55,341 nt of DNA from JAXLWB01 sp046328715 (GTDB lineage: Bacteria; Chloroflexota; Anaerolineae; Caldilineales; Caldilineaceae). The notes beneath the pieces were generated by a model, which saw only the letters and a list, made by a program, of their open reading frames with translations, was not told the DNA's origin and ran no database searches. A program made the position numbers and the translations under genes. The stretch's first letter is position 1, and every line of letters starts with the position of its first letter. Below, piece after piece: positions 7,747 to 16,698 of the stretch. Where the stretch lies: positions 1 through 55,341 of the forward strand of contig JAXLWB010000065.1 in NCBI GenBank assembly GCA_046328715.1. Direction: 5' to 3'.

Positions 7747-8577
7747 ATGTTCGATCCTGAAGATGATGTAACCCTTGCGGAAAGTGCCGGACTCAACATT
7801 AGTTGGGCAAATAATCAGACACTCCAATTTGCCGAGTCGATTCAAGTGGAAGAGACACAGACTCGCACAGTGAGCCATTTGCTGCCAGTTGCGCTTGATT
7901 CGATCGAGCACCTGCCACCAGACCGGGTTCAATATTGGATGTACAATGGAGTGTCGCAGCGCCGAGACCGCGAACGGGTTACTAACACAGGTCTACGTTA
8001 TAACCTAACCGTTTTGTCACCCCATACGTTGGGCCGCGAGCGTTCCAAAACCCTCGGCCATCGCCACTCGAAGCAGCTGAGCAGTACACTCGACTACCAT
8101 GAGCTTTGCGAGGTAATCTCAGGTTCGGCCTGGTTTCTGTTTCAAGTCTTGGATGAAGCCAGTCGGACTGCTCCTTTTTGCGCCATGCTGCAAGCCAAAG
8201 CAGGCGATAAGATCGTCGTTCCACCGAATCTCTATCATGTTGTCATCAATGCTGGCCATGATCCTTTGCTATTTGCCAGTGTTGTGCCTTTGGGCATTAA
8301 ACGGGTCTATCAGCCGCTGAGCGAACTACATGGGACGGCCTGGCTGAACATCGTAGAACAGGGTTGGATCAAAAACCCTCATTACCGCTCAGTCGCCGAT
8401 CCACTATGGTGGCAACCAACCAACTATCCCGATTTGCAACTTACGACAACACAGCCGCTCTACCGTACACTCATTCAGTCTCCTGAATCTTTGCTTTGGT
8501 TATTAGAGCCAATCAGCTTCCCCGACATCTTTCCCGACATCTGGGACGGCATTGTCAAGTTGGGTGTCACCTTCTAA
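7747..8577 (+). CDS. cupin-type glucose-6-phosphate isomerase-like protein
   Basis: A 276-residue protein with the GPI-type cupin core. It has LGHRHSKQ (first metal-binding motif, about residues 104-111), then DYHELCEVISGSAWFLFQ with the conserved Glu, and GDKIVVPPNLYHVVINAG (second cupin motif with His near 164). This is the archaeal/cupin phosphoglucose isomerase family, which interconverts glucose-6-phosphate and fructose-6-phosphate with a bound divalent metal. The protein is longer than the usual ~190-residue archaeal enzyme, with an extra ~80 residues at the C-terminus. A sugar isomerase with another substrate is possible. ATG at 7747 is preferred; TTG at 7735 is possible, and neither has a strong ribosome-binding site. 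Confidence 0.72.
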   Translation: MFDPEDDVTLAESAGLNISWANNQTLQFAESIQVEETQTRTVSHLLPVALDSIEHLPPDRVQYWMYNGVSQRRDRERVTNTGLRYNLTVLSPHTLGRERSKTLGHRHSKQLSSTLDYHELCEVISGSAWFLFQVLDEASRTAPFCAMLQAKAGDKIVVPPNLYHVVINAGHDPLLFASVVPLGIKRVYQPLSELHGTAWLNIVEQGWIKNPHYRSVADPLWWQPTNYPDLQLTTTQPLYRTLIQSPESLLWLLEPISFPDIFPDIWDGIVKLGVTF

Positions 8578-8588
8578 AAGCAGTACGC

Positions 8589-8606
8589 TGGGCCAATCAT
8601 GGCCCA
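8589..8606 (+). terminator. short hairpin after cupin gene
   Basis: TGGGCC-aatcat-GGCCCA forms a six-base-pair stem 12 bases after the stop. There is no U-tract, so intrinsic termination is uncertain. The remaining gap to 8815 shows no gene. Confidence 0.3.
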
Positions 8607-8814
8607 ACAACCTCCATTTCCTATCTCCACACCGGTTTTCCCGAGAAGTGCAAGCATTCTGAAATCTTTTCCTTCGCTGTAACCAAATATAGTATGAGGA
8701 GCTTTCATTATTGTAAATAGCCATAATTTTCACTTTCATTATTGACACGCCTGGCTATTTGTCTCCAGCGACGCCGCAACGCAGACAACTACCAGGACGG
8801 TCGCAGGAGAAATC

Positions 8815-11800
8815 ATGAAACTCGTTGTCACATCTGCTGGACCGCTTTTGTATCCGAAGCGATGGAAGCGATCAAGCCAATACTCCCTTATCCTTCTGTT
8901 CCTGCTATCCTCGCTTTATGCACTTATTCTGACTTTTGTTACTTCAGTCAATCCAGCGTTCGCACAAGCAACCCCAACACGCTATGTCGACGTCGACGCT
9001 ACCGGGGCTACCCATGATGGTCTAAGTTGGTCCACTGCGTTTACGAACGTTCAAGATGCTTTGAGCGCCGCCGCCAGTTTAGCAGTGAGCAACAGTGTCG
9101 AAATTTGGGTGGCAGAAGGAATCTACTACCCAGATCAGGGGCTTGCACAAATCAACAACAACATTAGTGCTACCTTCCAATTGACCAACAATGTCGCCCT
9201 TTATGGTGGTTTTGTGGGCACAGAAACTGCACGTGATCAGCGGAACTGGGCAAACCATCCAACCATCTTGAGCGGAGACATTGATGGCGACGGTACGGCC
9301 AGCAACAACGCGATCCATGTGGTAACGGGTTCGGGTGCGGCCACAAAGGCCGTACTGGATGGCTTTGTCATCACAGCAGGGAATGCCAACGGCAGTAGTT
9401 GTCCCAGAGCTTGTGGTGGCGGTATCTATAATGACAACGGCGCGGCATCTCTCAACAACCTGATGTTGATCAGCAACACCGCCAAATATGGCGGTGCCAT
9501 TTATATCACAAACATCGGCCGTCCAAACCTGAACAACCTGATTTTCGATGGAAATCGGGCCAGTGCAGACGGTGGAGCCATCTACAACAATGGCGTAAAC
9601 CCTACTACCAGTGGCGCTGTCTTCTACTCTAACCAAGCAGTGCGTGGGGGTGCAGTCTTTCACACCAGCATTTCTTCGGTCAAGCCCAAATTCTACAACG
9701 TTATCTTTTGGAGCAATAGCGCTTCGGGTGGCGACGCAAACCTGCATAACGACGAGTTTGCCTCACAATCTAGCTCAACTCTTGACTATGGCATCTTACA
9801 AGGGAGCTGCCCCATCAGCAGCACCTGTACCAACTGGATTAATGCTGATCCACGCTTCGTGGATGCTGATGGTGTGGACAATATACCCGGCACGCTGGAT
9901 GACAACTTACAGATTGATGCAACTTCTCCTGCGATTGATGTAGGAAATGATGCCTATGTTAACAACAAAATCACAACCGATTATACCAACCTGGCACGTA
10001 TGGTGGATGGCAACGGCGATCTGACTACCACCGTAGATTTGGGGCCCTATGAGTTTCAGGGCTACAATCTTGTGTTAAGTCTCGCTGTAACGCCAACTGC
10101 AGTCGCTCCCGGTTCGGTTGTAACCTACTCATTCCGTATCACGAACAGTGGCGTATTGCCAGCGACCAGTGTTGTACTTACTGCAGAGCGTCCTTCGCAA
10201 GTGACGTTCAACACGGTCACAAGCAGTGGCGTGATTATCAATCAGAGTAACAACTCACCTGCGGTTTGGCAGTTGAATAATTTCGCCTCTGGCAACAGCG
10301 GCATTATTACAATCACTGCCGTAGTGACAGGTGCTAGTTGGGTAAATATGCCGGTGACCGTTACTGGCAGCGCAGGCGACATTGTCCCCAGCAACAATTT
10401 CTCTTCAGTTGGGGTCTATCTCACGGGCATACGTTATGTATTGCCGAGCGCTGCGGGTCCGATCTACAACGGCACCTCTTGGACCAATGCTTTTACCACC
10501 GTGCAGAGTGCTCTCGTGTCCTCCTTTGCTGGAGATGAAATTTGGGTGGCCAAGGGAACGTACTACCCGGATGAAGGTACAGGACAGACCAATAATGCTG
10601 CCAAATCAACCTATCAGCTAAAGAGCGGGGTCAAGGTCTATGGTGGCTTTGTAGGCAATGAGTTGGATCGTAATGCCCGCAATTGGCAAAGTAATGTCAC
10701 AGAGTTGAGTGGCGATATCGACCAGAATGACACGATCTCAACGACCGGCACCACAATAATCAGTGGCACGAATGCCTATCATGTCGTCAATGCTAGCGGT
10801 GTTGCCAGCAGTGCAGTATTAGATGGATTTACGATTCGCAACGGCTATGCCAACGGTAGCCCGACTACGCCCTGTATTGACCATTGTGGTGGTGGCCTAT
10901 TTAGCAGCAGTGGCAACCCAACGCTCAACAACTTGATCTTCTTCGGCAACAAATCGAATGAAGACGGAGCTGGTATGTTCCTCTACACAAGCCAGCCAAC
11001 ATTGACGAATATCACCTTTACGCTCAATCTAGCACTTGCAGATGGTGGTGGTCTCTATAACTCGACCAATAGCACGCCAACTCTGAGTTCGGTTATCTTC
11101 ACCGGCAATTTAGCTACAGCGAATGGCGCTGGATTGTACAATTTCAGCACAAGCAATGCAGTCTTGACCGATGTACTCTTTGATTCCAACAAATCTTCGT
11201 CTGATGGGGGTGGACTCTATAACCACAGTAGCAACCCAATCCTAACCAATGTCACTGTGCAAAGAAACACGGCAGCATCATCAGGTGGTGGCATCGTCAA
11301 CAACTATGGCAGCCGTCCACAGATGAACAACATCAAGATTACCAGCAATCAAGCTAGCCTGGGCGGTGGCATGTACAATGACCGCACAAGTTTGCCGAGC
11401 TTGTATGACGTCGCCTTCTATGACAATCGTGCCACCACTAGTGGCGGTGGCATGTACAACAAATCTAGCAGCGCTGCACTGATTACCAACACTACCTTCA
11501 TCTCGAATAGCAGCCCACTGGGCGGCGGCATCTACAATTCAACCAGCAGCCCAGTCTTATGGAATGTGCTTTTCAGTGCGAACCTGGCTACGGACAGTGG
11601 TGGTGGTCTCTACAATTTTTCAAGCAGTTCTCCAGTTCTCAACAACGTGACGATTGCCAACAATCGAGCGATTACGACAGCAGGTGCTCTGTACAACAAT
11701 AGCAGCAGCAATCCATTGATTCGTAACAGCCTCATCTGGGGTAACACACCGACCACGCCTTCTCTTCAAATCTTTAACAAAACCAGCAGCACCCCGGTCA

Positions 11801-14800
11801 TTACCTATACCTTGGTGCAGTTTGCCTGTAGCACGGGGCTGAGTTGCAACGGCGTCCTTCAGGCCGATCCGAAATTCAGAGATGCAGATGGAACTGATAA
11901 TGCACTCTACACCGCCGACGACGATCTACATATTGCGCTTAGCTCGCCTGCCGCAGATGTTGGAAGCAACACGCTGGTGTCGCCGACATTGACCGGCGAC
12001 CTCGACCACCGCCCTCGTTTGACGGATGGGGATGGCAATGGTAGCGCAGTGATCGATCTCGGTGCCTATGAGTTTCAGCGCTACGATCTGCGCATTGCGG
12101 TGGCAGTGACACCGATTCAACCGTCGCCACATGACAATATCACCTACACCATTTGGTATTCGAATACTGGACCAAATACTGCAGAAAATGTTCTTATTAC
12201 CGACAGCCTGCCCATCAGTGTTGCCTTGACCGGAATCACGACGAGTGGCGCGCTGATTACGCAGACGGGTAGCTCACCCTTGCGCTGGCAGGTAATCGAT
12301 CTGACTGCGGGTGCGAGTGGCATGATCACCGTAACTGGCACGTTGACCGAACAGGCCTGGATCAGCAACACAGTCACCATTTCAGCCAACTTTGAAGATG
12401 CCAATCCAGCCAGCAATAGTGCAGCGGTCGGCTTCTATCTGACAGGTCTTCGCTATGTTAAGGCTGGTAACTCTGGTCTTATCCTTGATGGCCTTACCTG
12501 GGAAAAAGCCCATCCCAATCTACAGAGCGCATTGGCAGCAGCCCAGCCTGGAGATGAAATTTGGGTGGCCGCCGGTGTCTATCGACCCGATGAGGGCGGC
12601 GGTCAGATTGACAATGATCCCAATGCAACCTTCAAACTGCAAAATCAGATCGCAATCTACGGCGGTTTTGATGGCACTGAGACGCAACGCAGTCAACGCA
12701 ATTGGGTACAGAATGTCACGGTATTGAGCGGTGACATCGACAAAAATGACAGCACCGATGCGAACGGCGTCGTGACATCCACCACGAATCTGGTTGGCGT
12801 CAACGCTCGCCACGTCATCAGTGCCTCCAATATCAACAACAGTGGTTTATTGGATGGCTTCACAATCACGGCTGGCAGTGCAGACACCTCGGGTGGTGGC
12901 ATGGTCAACGACAAGAGCACTCCAACGCTTGTCAACCTGATCTTTTCGGCTAACCAAGCAACTACAAACGGTGGCGGCATGCTCAATCTCAACAGCAGTG
13001 CGCCCACCATCACCAACACCCTCTTCTTTGCGAACCAGGCAACGAATGGTGGCGGCATGAGCAACAGCAGCGGCAGCGGTCCAGTCATGTTGAATGTTAC
13101 TTTCCACTCCAACCAAGCTTCTGGCAAGGGTGGTGGTATGTACAACTACTCAAGCTTCCCCACCTTGCTAAATGGTAGCTTTGTGGCCAACCAGGCGAGC
13201 AACGGCGGTGGCCTGTACAATGAATTTCTGAGCACGCCCAGCCTGACCAATATCACCTTCTCTGGCAACCAGGCAACCAATGGTAGTGCCATCTACAACG
13301 TCAGCAACAGCGGGCCGACCTTGACGCACGCCACGCTTAAGGGCAACATTGCCAGCAATAGCGGCACACTTTATAGCGACAACAACAACACTTCACTGCG
13401 CAACAGTATTGTTTGGGGTAATCAGGTAGGCAGTGGTGGTGCCATTGCTGGTGGCTCGACTCTGGCCAACACCTTGGTTGAAGGTGCTTGTGCAGCCGAC
13501 CAAGTTTGTAATGGCACAGTACAAGCCGATCCTCAACTCGGTGCATTGACCGACTACGGCAACTATCAGTTTGTATACCCATTGCTCGCGACCTCGTCCG
13601 TGATCGACGAAGGCAACAATTCCTATTGTCCAGCACCGGCAGCAGATCAGCGCGGGGCAACGCGGCCCAAGGGCAGCCATTGCGACCTCGGCAGCTACGA
13701 AGCCGATCAGGCGGACCTGAAACTATCGCTCAAGGCATCACCAGAGCCTGTCGCCTACAATGGTACCATTCAGTACAGCTTGGTCGTCACCAATAGTGGG
13801 CCGAACAATACCAGCGGCGTCGTCGTCAGTGCAACGCTGCCCAGCGGTGTGACCTATGTGAGCGATAGCTGTGCGGTAGGTAGTGTGAACGCAGGTCTCT
13901 TTACCTGGTCGGTGGGTGCGCTGAACGTCGGAGCCAGCAGTTCGTGCCAGATTACAGTGAATGTGAACAATGGCATGATTGGTGTACTGACGGCCAGTGC
14001 CACAACCTGGAGCGATCTTTATGATGCGGTCAGCAGCAATCACCAGGTAAGCGTGAACAGCAACGTGACTGCTCCTACAGCAACACCGACTGCTACCCAT
14101 ACGCCAACCTTGACACCGACGGCAACACACACGCCGACACCGACTCCAACGGCAACTAATACGCACACAGCAACGCCGACCCCCACCCATACGTCTACAT
14201 CCATACCTACGGCAACGCCGACAGCTACTTCGACACAGGTTCCTGCAACGCCAACGGCTACCAGCAAAGCCACCTTTACACCATCGCCGACGCAGACCAG
14301 TGTACAACAGCCTTCTGCCACTGCGACGACTGTAGTACCAAGTTCAACACCGTCACCAACGCAGACTGGCGCACAACAGCCCTCTGTCACTGCAACGGCT
14401 GTAGCAACGAGTTCAACGCCGTCGCCGACCTTTACACCGACGCAGACTGGGGTGCAACAGCCCTCTGCCACTGCAACGACTGTGGCAACGAGTTCGACAC
14501 CGGTGCCGACCTTTACACCTTCACCGACCTCCGTGGCAACGTCGACTGACCTGGATGGAGATGGCATTCCAAACACGGTTGAGTGTACGCCAGCCTGCGT
14601 TGACACCGACGGCGATGGCAAGAACAATGATCAGGATATCGATAGCGATGGCGATGGTATTCTCGATCAAATTGAGGTACAGTCAACCGTAATCGCCGAT
14701 AGCCAGGCAGCACTCCTCGACAGCGATGGGGACCAGACGCCTGACTATCTGGACACCGACAGCGATAACGATTCGTTGCCCGATGCGCTTGAGGCTTGGG

Positions 14801-15105
14801 ATTCAAACTTTGATGGTAAAGCAGAGTACTTGCCTGTCAATCATGACAGCGATGGCGATGGTCTCGATGATGGCTACGAGCCCGCTTACGAAAACTCGGG
14901 GGGCAATCCAAGAGAGTTGGCTGCATTCCCAGATTTGGACAAGGATGGGGTCAACTGGCGCGATGCTGACGATGACAACGACGGAATTTCCACCCGTACC
15001 GAACTTGGTGATCATCCCGGGTCACCGGTCGATGCTGATGGTGATGGGGTTCCTGACTATCTGCAAGGGATGAAGAGCCTCTACCTGCCATTGGTGACAC
15101 GGTAG
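8815..15105 (+). CDS. giant secreted beta-helix / DUF11 surface protein
   Basis: A 2096-residue protein with an N-terminal signal sequence (hydrophobic SLILLFLLSSLYALILTFV, cleavage near AFAQA). Three long modules follow. Each starts with a RYV...G..W..A..(V/L)Q.AL...EIWVA.G.Y.PD entry (about residues 53, 536 and 1211), runs through a right-handed beta-helix of GGG(M/L)YN-type repeats like chlamydial Pmp/pectin-lyase-fold proteins, and ends in a DUF11 domain (about 415, 1089 and 1633). A Thr/Pro-rich linker (~1751-1911) leads to acidic DxDxDG calcium-binding thrombospondin-3-like repeats (~1912-2080). The protein ends SLYLPLVTR, a C-terminal form often seen on secreted Chloroflexota proteins and probably an envelope sorting tail. 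Likely role: cell-surface structure or adhesion. The substrate is unknown. Confidence 0.9.
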   Translation: MKLVVTSAGPLLYPKRWKRSSQYSLILLFLLSSLYALILTFVTSVNPAFAQATPTRYVDVDATGATHDGLSWSTAFTNVQDALSAAASLAVSNSVEIWVAEGIYYPDQGLAQINNNISATFQLTNNVALYGGFVGTETARDQRNWANHPTILSGDIDGDGTASNNAIHVVTGSGAATKAVLDGFVITAGNANGSSCPRACGGGIYNDNGAASLNNLMLISNTAKYGGAIYITNIGRPNLNNLIFDGNRASADGGAIYNNGVNPTTSGAVFYSNQAVRGGAVFHTSISSVKPKFYNVIFWSNSASGGDANLHNDEFASQSSSTLDYGILQGSCPISSTCTNWINADPRFVDADGVDNIPGTLDDNLQIDATSPAIDVGNDAYVNNKITTDYTNLARMVDGNGDLTTTVDLGPYEFQGYNLVLSLAVTPTAVAPGSVVTYSFRITNSGVLPATSVVLTAERPSQVTFNTVTSSGVIINQSNNSPAVWQLNNFASGNSGIITITAVVTGASWVNMPVTVTGSAGDIVPSNNFSSVGVYLTGIRYVLPSAAGPIYNGTSWTNAFTTVQSALVSSFAGDEIWVAKGTYYPDEGTGQTNNAAKSTYQLKSGVKVYGGFVGNELDRNARNWQSNVTELSGDIDQNDTISTTGTTIISGTNAYHVVNASGVASSAVLDGFTIRNGYANGSPTTPCIDHCGGGLFSSSGNPTLNNLIFFGNKSNEDGAGMFLYTSQPTLTNITFTLNLALADGGGLYNSTNSTPTLSSVIFTGNLATANGAGLYNFSTSNAVLTDVLFDSNKSSSDGGGLYNHSSNPILTNVTVQRNTAASSGGGIVNNYGSRPQMNNIKITSNQASLGGGMYNDRTSLPSLYDVAFYDNRATTSGGGMYNKSSSAALITNTTFISNSSPLGGGIYNSTSSPVLWNVLFSANLATDSGGGLYNFSSSSPVLNNVTIANNRAITTAGALYNNSSSNPLIRNSLIWGNTPTTPSLQIFNKTSSTPVITYTLVQFACSTGLSCNGVLQADPKFRDADGTDNALYTADDDLHIALSSPAADVGSNTLVSPTLTGDLDHRPRLTDGDGNGSAVIDLGAYEFQRYDLRIAVAVTPIQPSPHDNITYTIWYSNTGPNTAENVLITDSLPISVALTGITTSGALITQTGSSPLRWQVIDLTAGASGMITVTGTLTEQAWISNTVTISANFEDANPASNSAAVGFYLTGLRYVKAGNSGLILDGLTWEKAHPNLQSALAAAQPGDEIWVAAGVYRPDEGGGQIDNDPNATFKLQNQIAIYGGFDGTETQRSQRNWVQNVTVLSGDIDKNDSTDANGVVTSTTNLVGVNARHVISASNINNSGLLDGFTITAGSADTSGGGMVNDKSTPTLVNLIFSANQATTNGGGMLNLNSSAPTITNTLFFANQATNGGGMSNSSGSGPVMLNVTFHSNQASGKGGGMYNYSSFPTLLNGSFVANQASNGGGLYNEFLSTPSLTNITFSGNQATNGSAIYNVSNSGPTLTHATLKGNIASNSGTLYSDNNNTSLRNSIVWGNQVGSGGAIAGGSTLANTLVEGACAADQVCNGTVQADPQLGALTDYGNYQFVYPLLATSSVIDEGNNSYCPAPAADQRGATRPKGSHCDLGSYEADQADLKLSLKASPEPVAYNGTIQYSLVVTNSGPNNTSGVVVSATLPSGVTYVSDSCAVGSVNAGLFTWSVGALNVGASSSCQITVNVNNGMIGVLTASATTWSDLYDAVSSNHQVSVNSNVTAPTATPTATHTPTLTPTATHTPTPTPTATNTHTATPTPTHTSTSIPTATPTATSTQVPATPTATSKATFTPSPTQTSVQQPSATATTVVPSSTPSPTQTGAQQPSVTATAVATSSTPSPTFTPTQTGVQQPSATATTVATSSTPVPTFTPSPTSVATSTDLDGDGIPNTVECTPACVDTDGDGKNNDQDIDSDGDGILDQIEVQSTVIADSQAALLDSDGDQTPDYLDTDSDNDSLPDALEAWDSNFDGKAEYLPVNHDSDGDGLDDGYEPAYENSGGNPRELAAFPDLDKDGVNWRDADDDNDGISTRTELGDHPGSPVDADGDGVPDYLQGMKSLYLPLVTR

Positions 15106-15112
15106 GAGTGAG

Positions 15113-15163
15113 AGCAGAGAGTTGCAAAGCGGAAGAGTTAATCTGCCACTTTGCAACTCTGCT
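15113..15163. terminator. bidirectional hairpin between convergent genes
   Basis: The arms agcagagagttgcaaagcgg (15113-15132) and ccactttgcaactctgct (15146-15163) pair over most of their length. The site sits between two converging genes, so it probably stops transcription from both sides. Its TTTGCAACTCTGC core recurs near 25475, 27485 and 48115. Confidence 0.6.
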
Positions 15164-15171
15164 ACTCTTCT

Positions 15172-15696
15172 TCATATCAGCTTATTCAGTTGAGTGAGGC
15201 TGTCACGAACCTGGCGAATGAAGTCACCGAATTCGGTACTTGCCAGATTGACCTGTACAGGTACATCTAAATGGACAGGAATGTCGAGTTGTACAGGAAC
15301 TTTGTAATCGATCGTCACTGGCACTACAATGTCAACCGGAACGGTGAGATCAAGCGGTACGCTCACAGCGACCGGCACCTTGGCGCCGAAAAGCGGAGAT
15401 TTCAGTTGAACTTGGGTTTCAATTTGTTGCTTGACGGGCACGGAGCCAGAGACAGCTACATCCATCGTCTCTTTGACAGGTACTTCGGACTGAACTGGCA
15501 CATGGTCATTGACTTGGATCTGAAAATTGAGTGTCATATTCTCAACACGGTCAATGTCATTCAGGGCTTGCCGCAGCAGATCACGTACGCCCATACGTAA
15601 CAACGACAATTGAAAGCGCAGCCGCAATCCATAGAGTATGACAACCGCATTCGCAATCAACGATCCAACCACCAGAATCCAGAGAAGTACGCTCAT
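15172..15696 (-). CDS. membrane-anchored VPV-repeat protein, unknown function
   Basis: A 174-residue protein. Residues 3-25 (VLLWILVVGSLIANAVVILYG) form one membrane anchor. A helical segment (~30-55) follows, and then about 100 residues are made of alternating valine-rich strands with the pattern VPV or IPV every 6-8 residues (VPVQ, VPVK, VPVA, VPLD, VPVD, VPVT, VPVQ, IPVH, VPVQ). The end is a short amphipathic helix. The periodicity suggests a regular extended beta structure outside the membrane. I do not recognise a functional family; similar hypothetical proteins occur, to my knowledge, in Chloroflexota and Cyanobacteria. It lies alone between convergent and tandem neighbours. Confidence 0.7.
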   Translation of the reverse strand: MSVLLWILVVGSLIANAVVILYGLRLRFQLSLLRMGVRDLLRQALNDIDRVENMTLNFQIQVNDHVPVQSEVPVKETMDVAVSGSVPVKQQIETQVQLKSPLFGAKVPVAVSVPLDLTVPVDIVVPVTIDYKVPVQLDIPVHLDVPVQVNLASTEFGDFIRQVRDSLTQLNKLI

Positions 15697-15712
15697 ATAT
15701 TTAATTGGCAGT

Positions 15713-15782
15713 GGTCAGTGAGACAGTAGAGCAGGGATGATTTTCAACGCCACTGCCTTACTGACCCACTGGCTCACTGACC
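15713..15782. repeat. inverted repeat GGTCAGTGAG / CTCACTGACC
   Basis: Perfect 10-bp arms (15713-15722 and 15773-15782) flank a 50-bp loop that repeats the words cactg and ctgac. It sits between two minus-strand genes, just after the stop of the creatininase gene, and could act as its terminator. Confidence 0.45.
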
Positions 15783-15789
15783 TACTGTT

Positions 15790-16557
15790 CTACTCACTTC
15801 GTCCAAAGGCTAGCAAAAACTCTGACACTCTTTCCACAATAACCTCCAGCATAGCTCTTCCTTCTTCTGCGGATGCTGCGGCTGGGTTGTCGGTATAGCC
15901 AGGGGTCGAGGACCACCCGCCGTTTGCCTGAATCGTCGCCCCGGAGAGATCACCAAAAAGCGATCCCTGCGGTTTAACCTCAGGCGTTGCCGCCAGCACG
16001 GCTGGATCCACAAGATCGGGGCGCAGGGCCAAAACCAGCGACGTTTCAAAGCGTCCTGCGTGGCCAGGAATGAGCTTTCCAGCCATAATTCCTCGTTCAA
16101 CAATCGCAGGACGTGCAATATCCCAGTAAGCACCAGTGGCAATCGTCACTGGTTGATTCAGGCGGTGGACAAAGTCTAACCCGACGACGGCATTGGAGTC
16201 GGTGTTGCCGCCATGTCCATTGAGCACGACGAGTTTGCGGAAGCCGCAGTTCACCAATCCCAGCAACACATCCGTCACCCCTTGTAGATAGGTGGGGCTA
16301 CTCAATGAAAGTGTGCCGCCGAAGGGCAGATGATGATGCGAATTACCAAAACAGAAGACAGGAGCCACAACTACGGGGAGCGTTGCGCTGGTGCGCTCAG
16401 CAGCCCTTTGTGCAATCGTGCCACAGAGCAACGTATCGGTCATGATCGGGTCGTGGGGGCCATGTTGTTCGATGGCCGCAGTCGGTAGCACGGCAATGGT
16501 GTTGGGTGCGATCTGGCGAATTTTCTCGCGCGTGAGTTCAGCAAGTAGGACGGTCAT
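15790..16557 (-). CDS. creatininase-family amidohydrolase
   Basis: A 255-residue protein. The start MTVLLAELTREKI at 16557 is chosen because GGAG lies nine bases upstream and the family begins there; an upstream extension reads through a repeat. Metal ligands are visible in AAIEQHGPHDPIMTD (Glu, His, Asp) and in VVLNGHGGN, with a further acidic residue in the C-terminal half (GHAGRFETS). The family hydrolyses cyclic or linear amides: creatinine, or in other members the formamide of riboflavin/F420 or mycofactocin intermediates. The substrate is unknown here. It is followed upstream by a Gfo/Idh/MocA gene on the same strand, so the two may be co-transcribed, although a repeat-rich 140-bp gap separates them. 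Confidence 0.88.
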   Translation of the reverse strand: MTVLLAELTREKIRQIAPNTIAVLPTAAIEQHGPHDPIMTDTLLCGTIAQRAAERTSATLPVVVAPVFCFGNSHHHLPFGGTLSLSSPTYLQGVTDVLLGLVNCGFRKLVVLNGHGGNTDSNAVVGLDFVHRLNQPVTIATGAYWDIARPAIVERGIMAGKLIPGHAGRFETSLVLALRPDLVDPAVLAATPEVKPQGSLFGDLSGATIQANGGWSSTPGYTDNPAAASAEEGRAMLEVIVERVSEFLLAFGRSE

Positions 16558-16589
16558 AGGTTTGCTCCATTTAGAGTTGAGAATAGAGA

Positions 16590-16692
16590 TTGGGAGATTC
16601 GCGATCCGTGACTCGTAACTCATGATCCGTGAATTTTTGTCAACGTATTTCAGAACTTGACAGTATTTACGGATCACGAATCACGAGTCATA
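16590..16692. repeat. dispersed gatCCGTGA-type repeats between two genes
   Basis: The gap contains several copies and inverted copies of short words (gatccgtga, acggatcac, cacgagtcat, gactcgtaact). They can fold into hairpins, for example gatccgt with acggatc. It looks like an intergenic repeat cluster. I see no gene in it. Confidence 0.45.
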
Positions 16693-16698
16693 AATTGA

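Noticed and set aside
8742..8770. Promoter with TTGACA before the giant surface protein
   Set aside because: There is no plausible -10 box at 16-18 bp; the -35 match alone is weak evidence.
14040..14627. Long minus-strand open frame within the beta-helix gene
   Set aside because: It is the antisense of the Thr/Pro linker; low-complexity codons leave the opposite frame open by chance.
15790..16677. Longer start for the creatininase gene at 16677
   Set aside because: The extra 40 residues come from an intergenic repeat, and a good ribosome-binding site precedes 16557.
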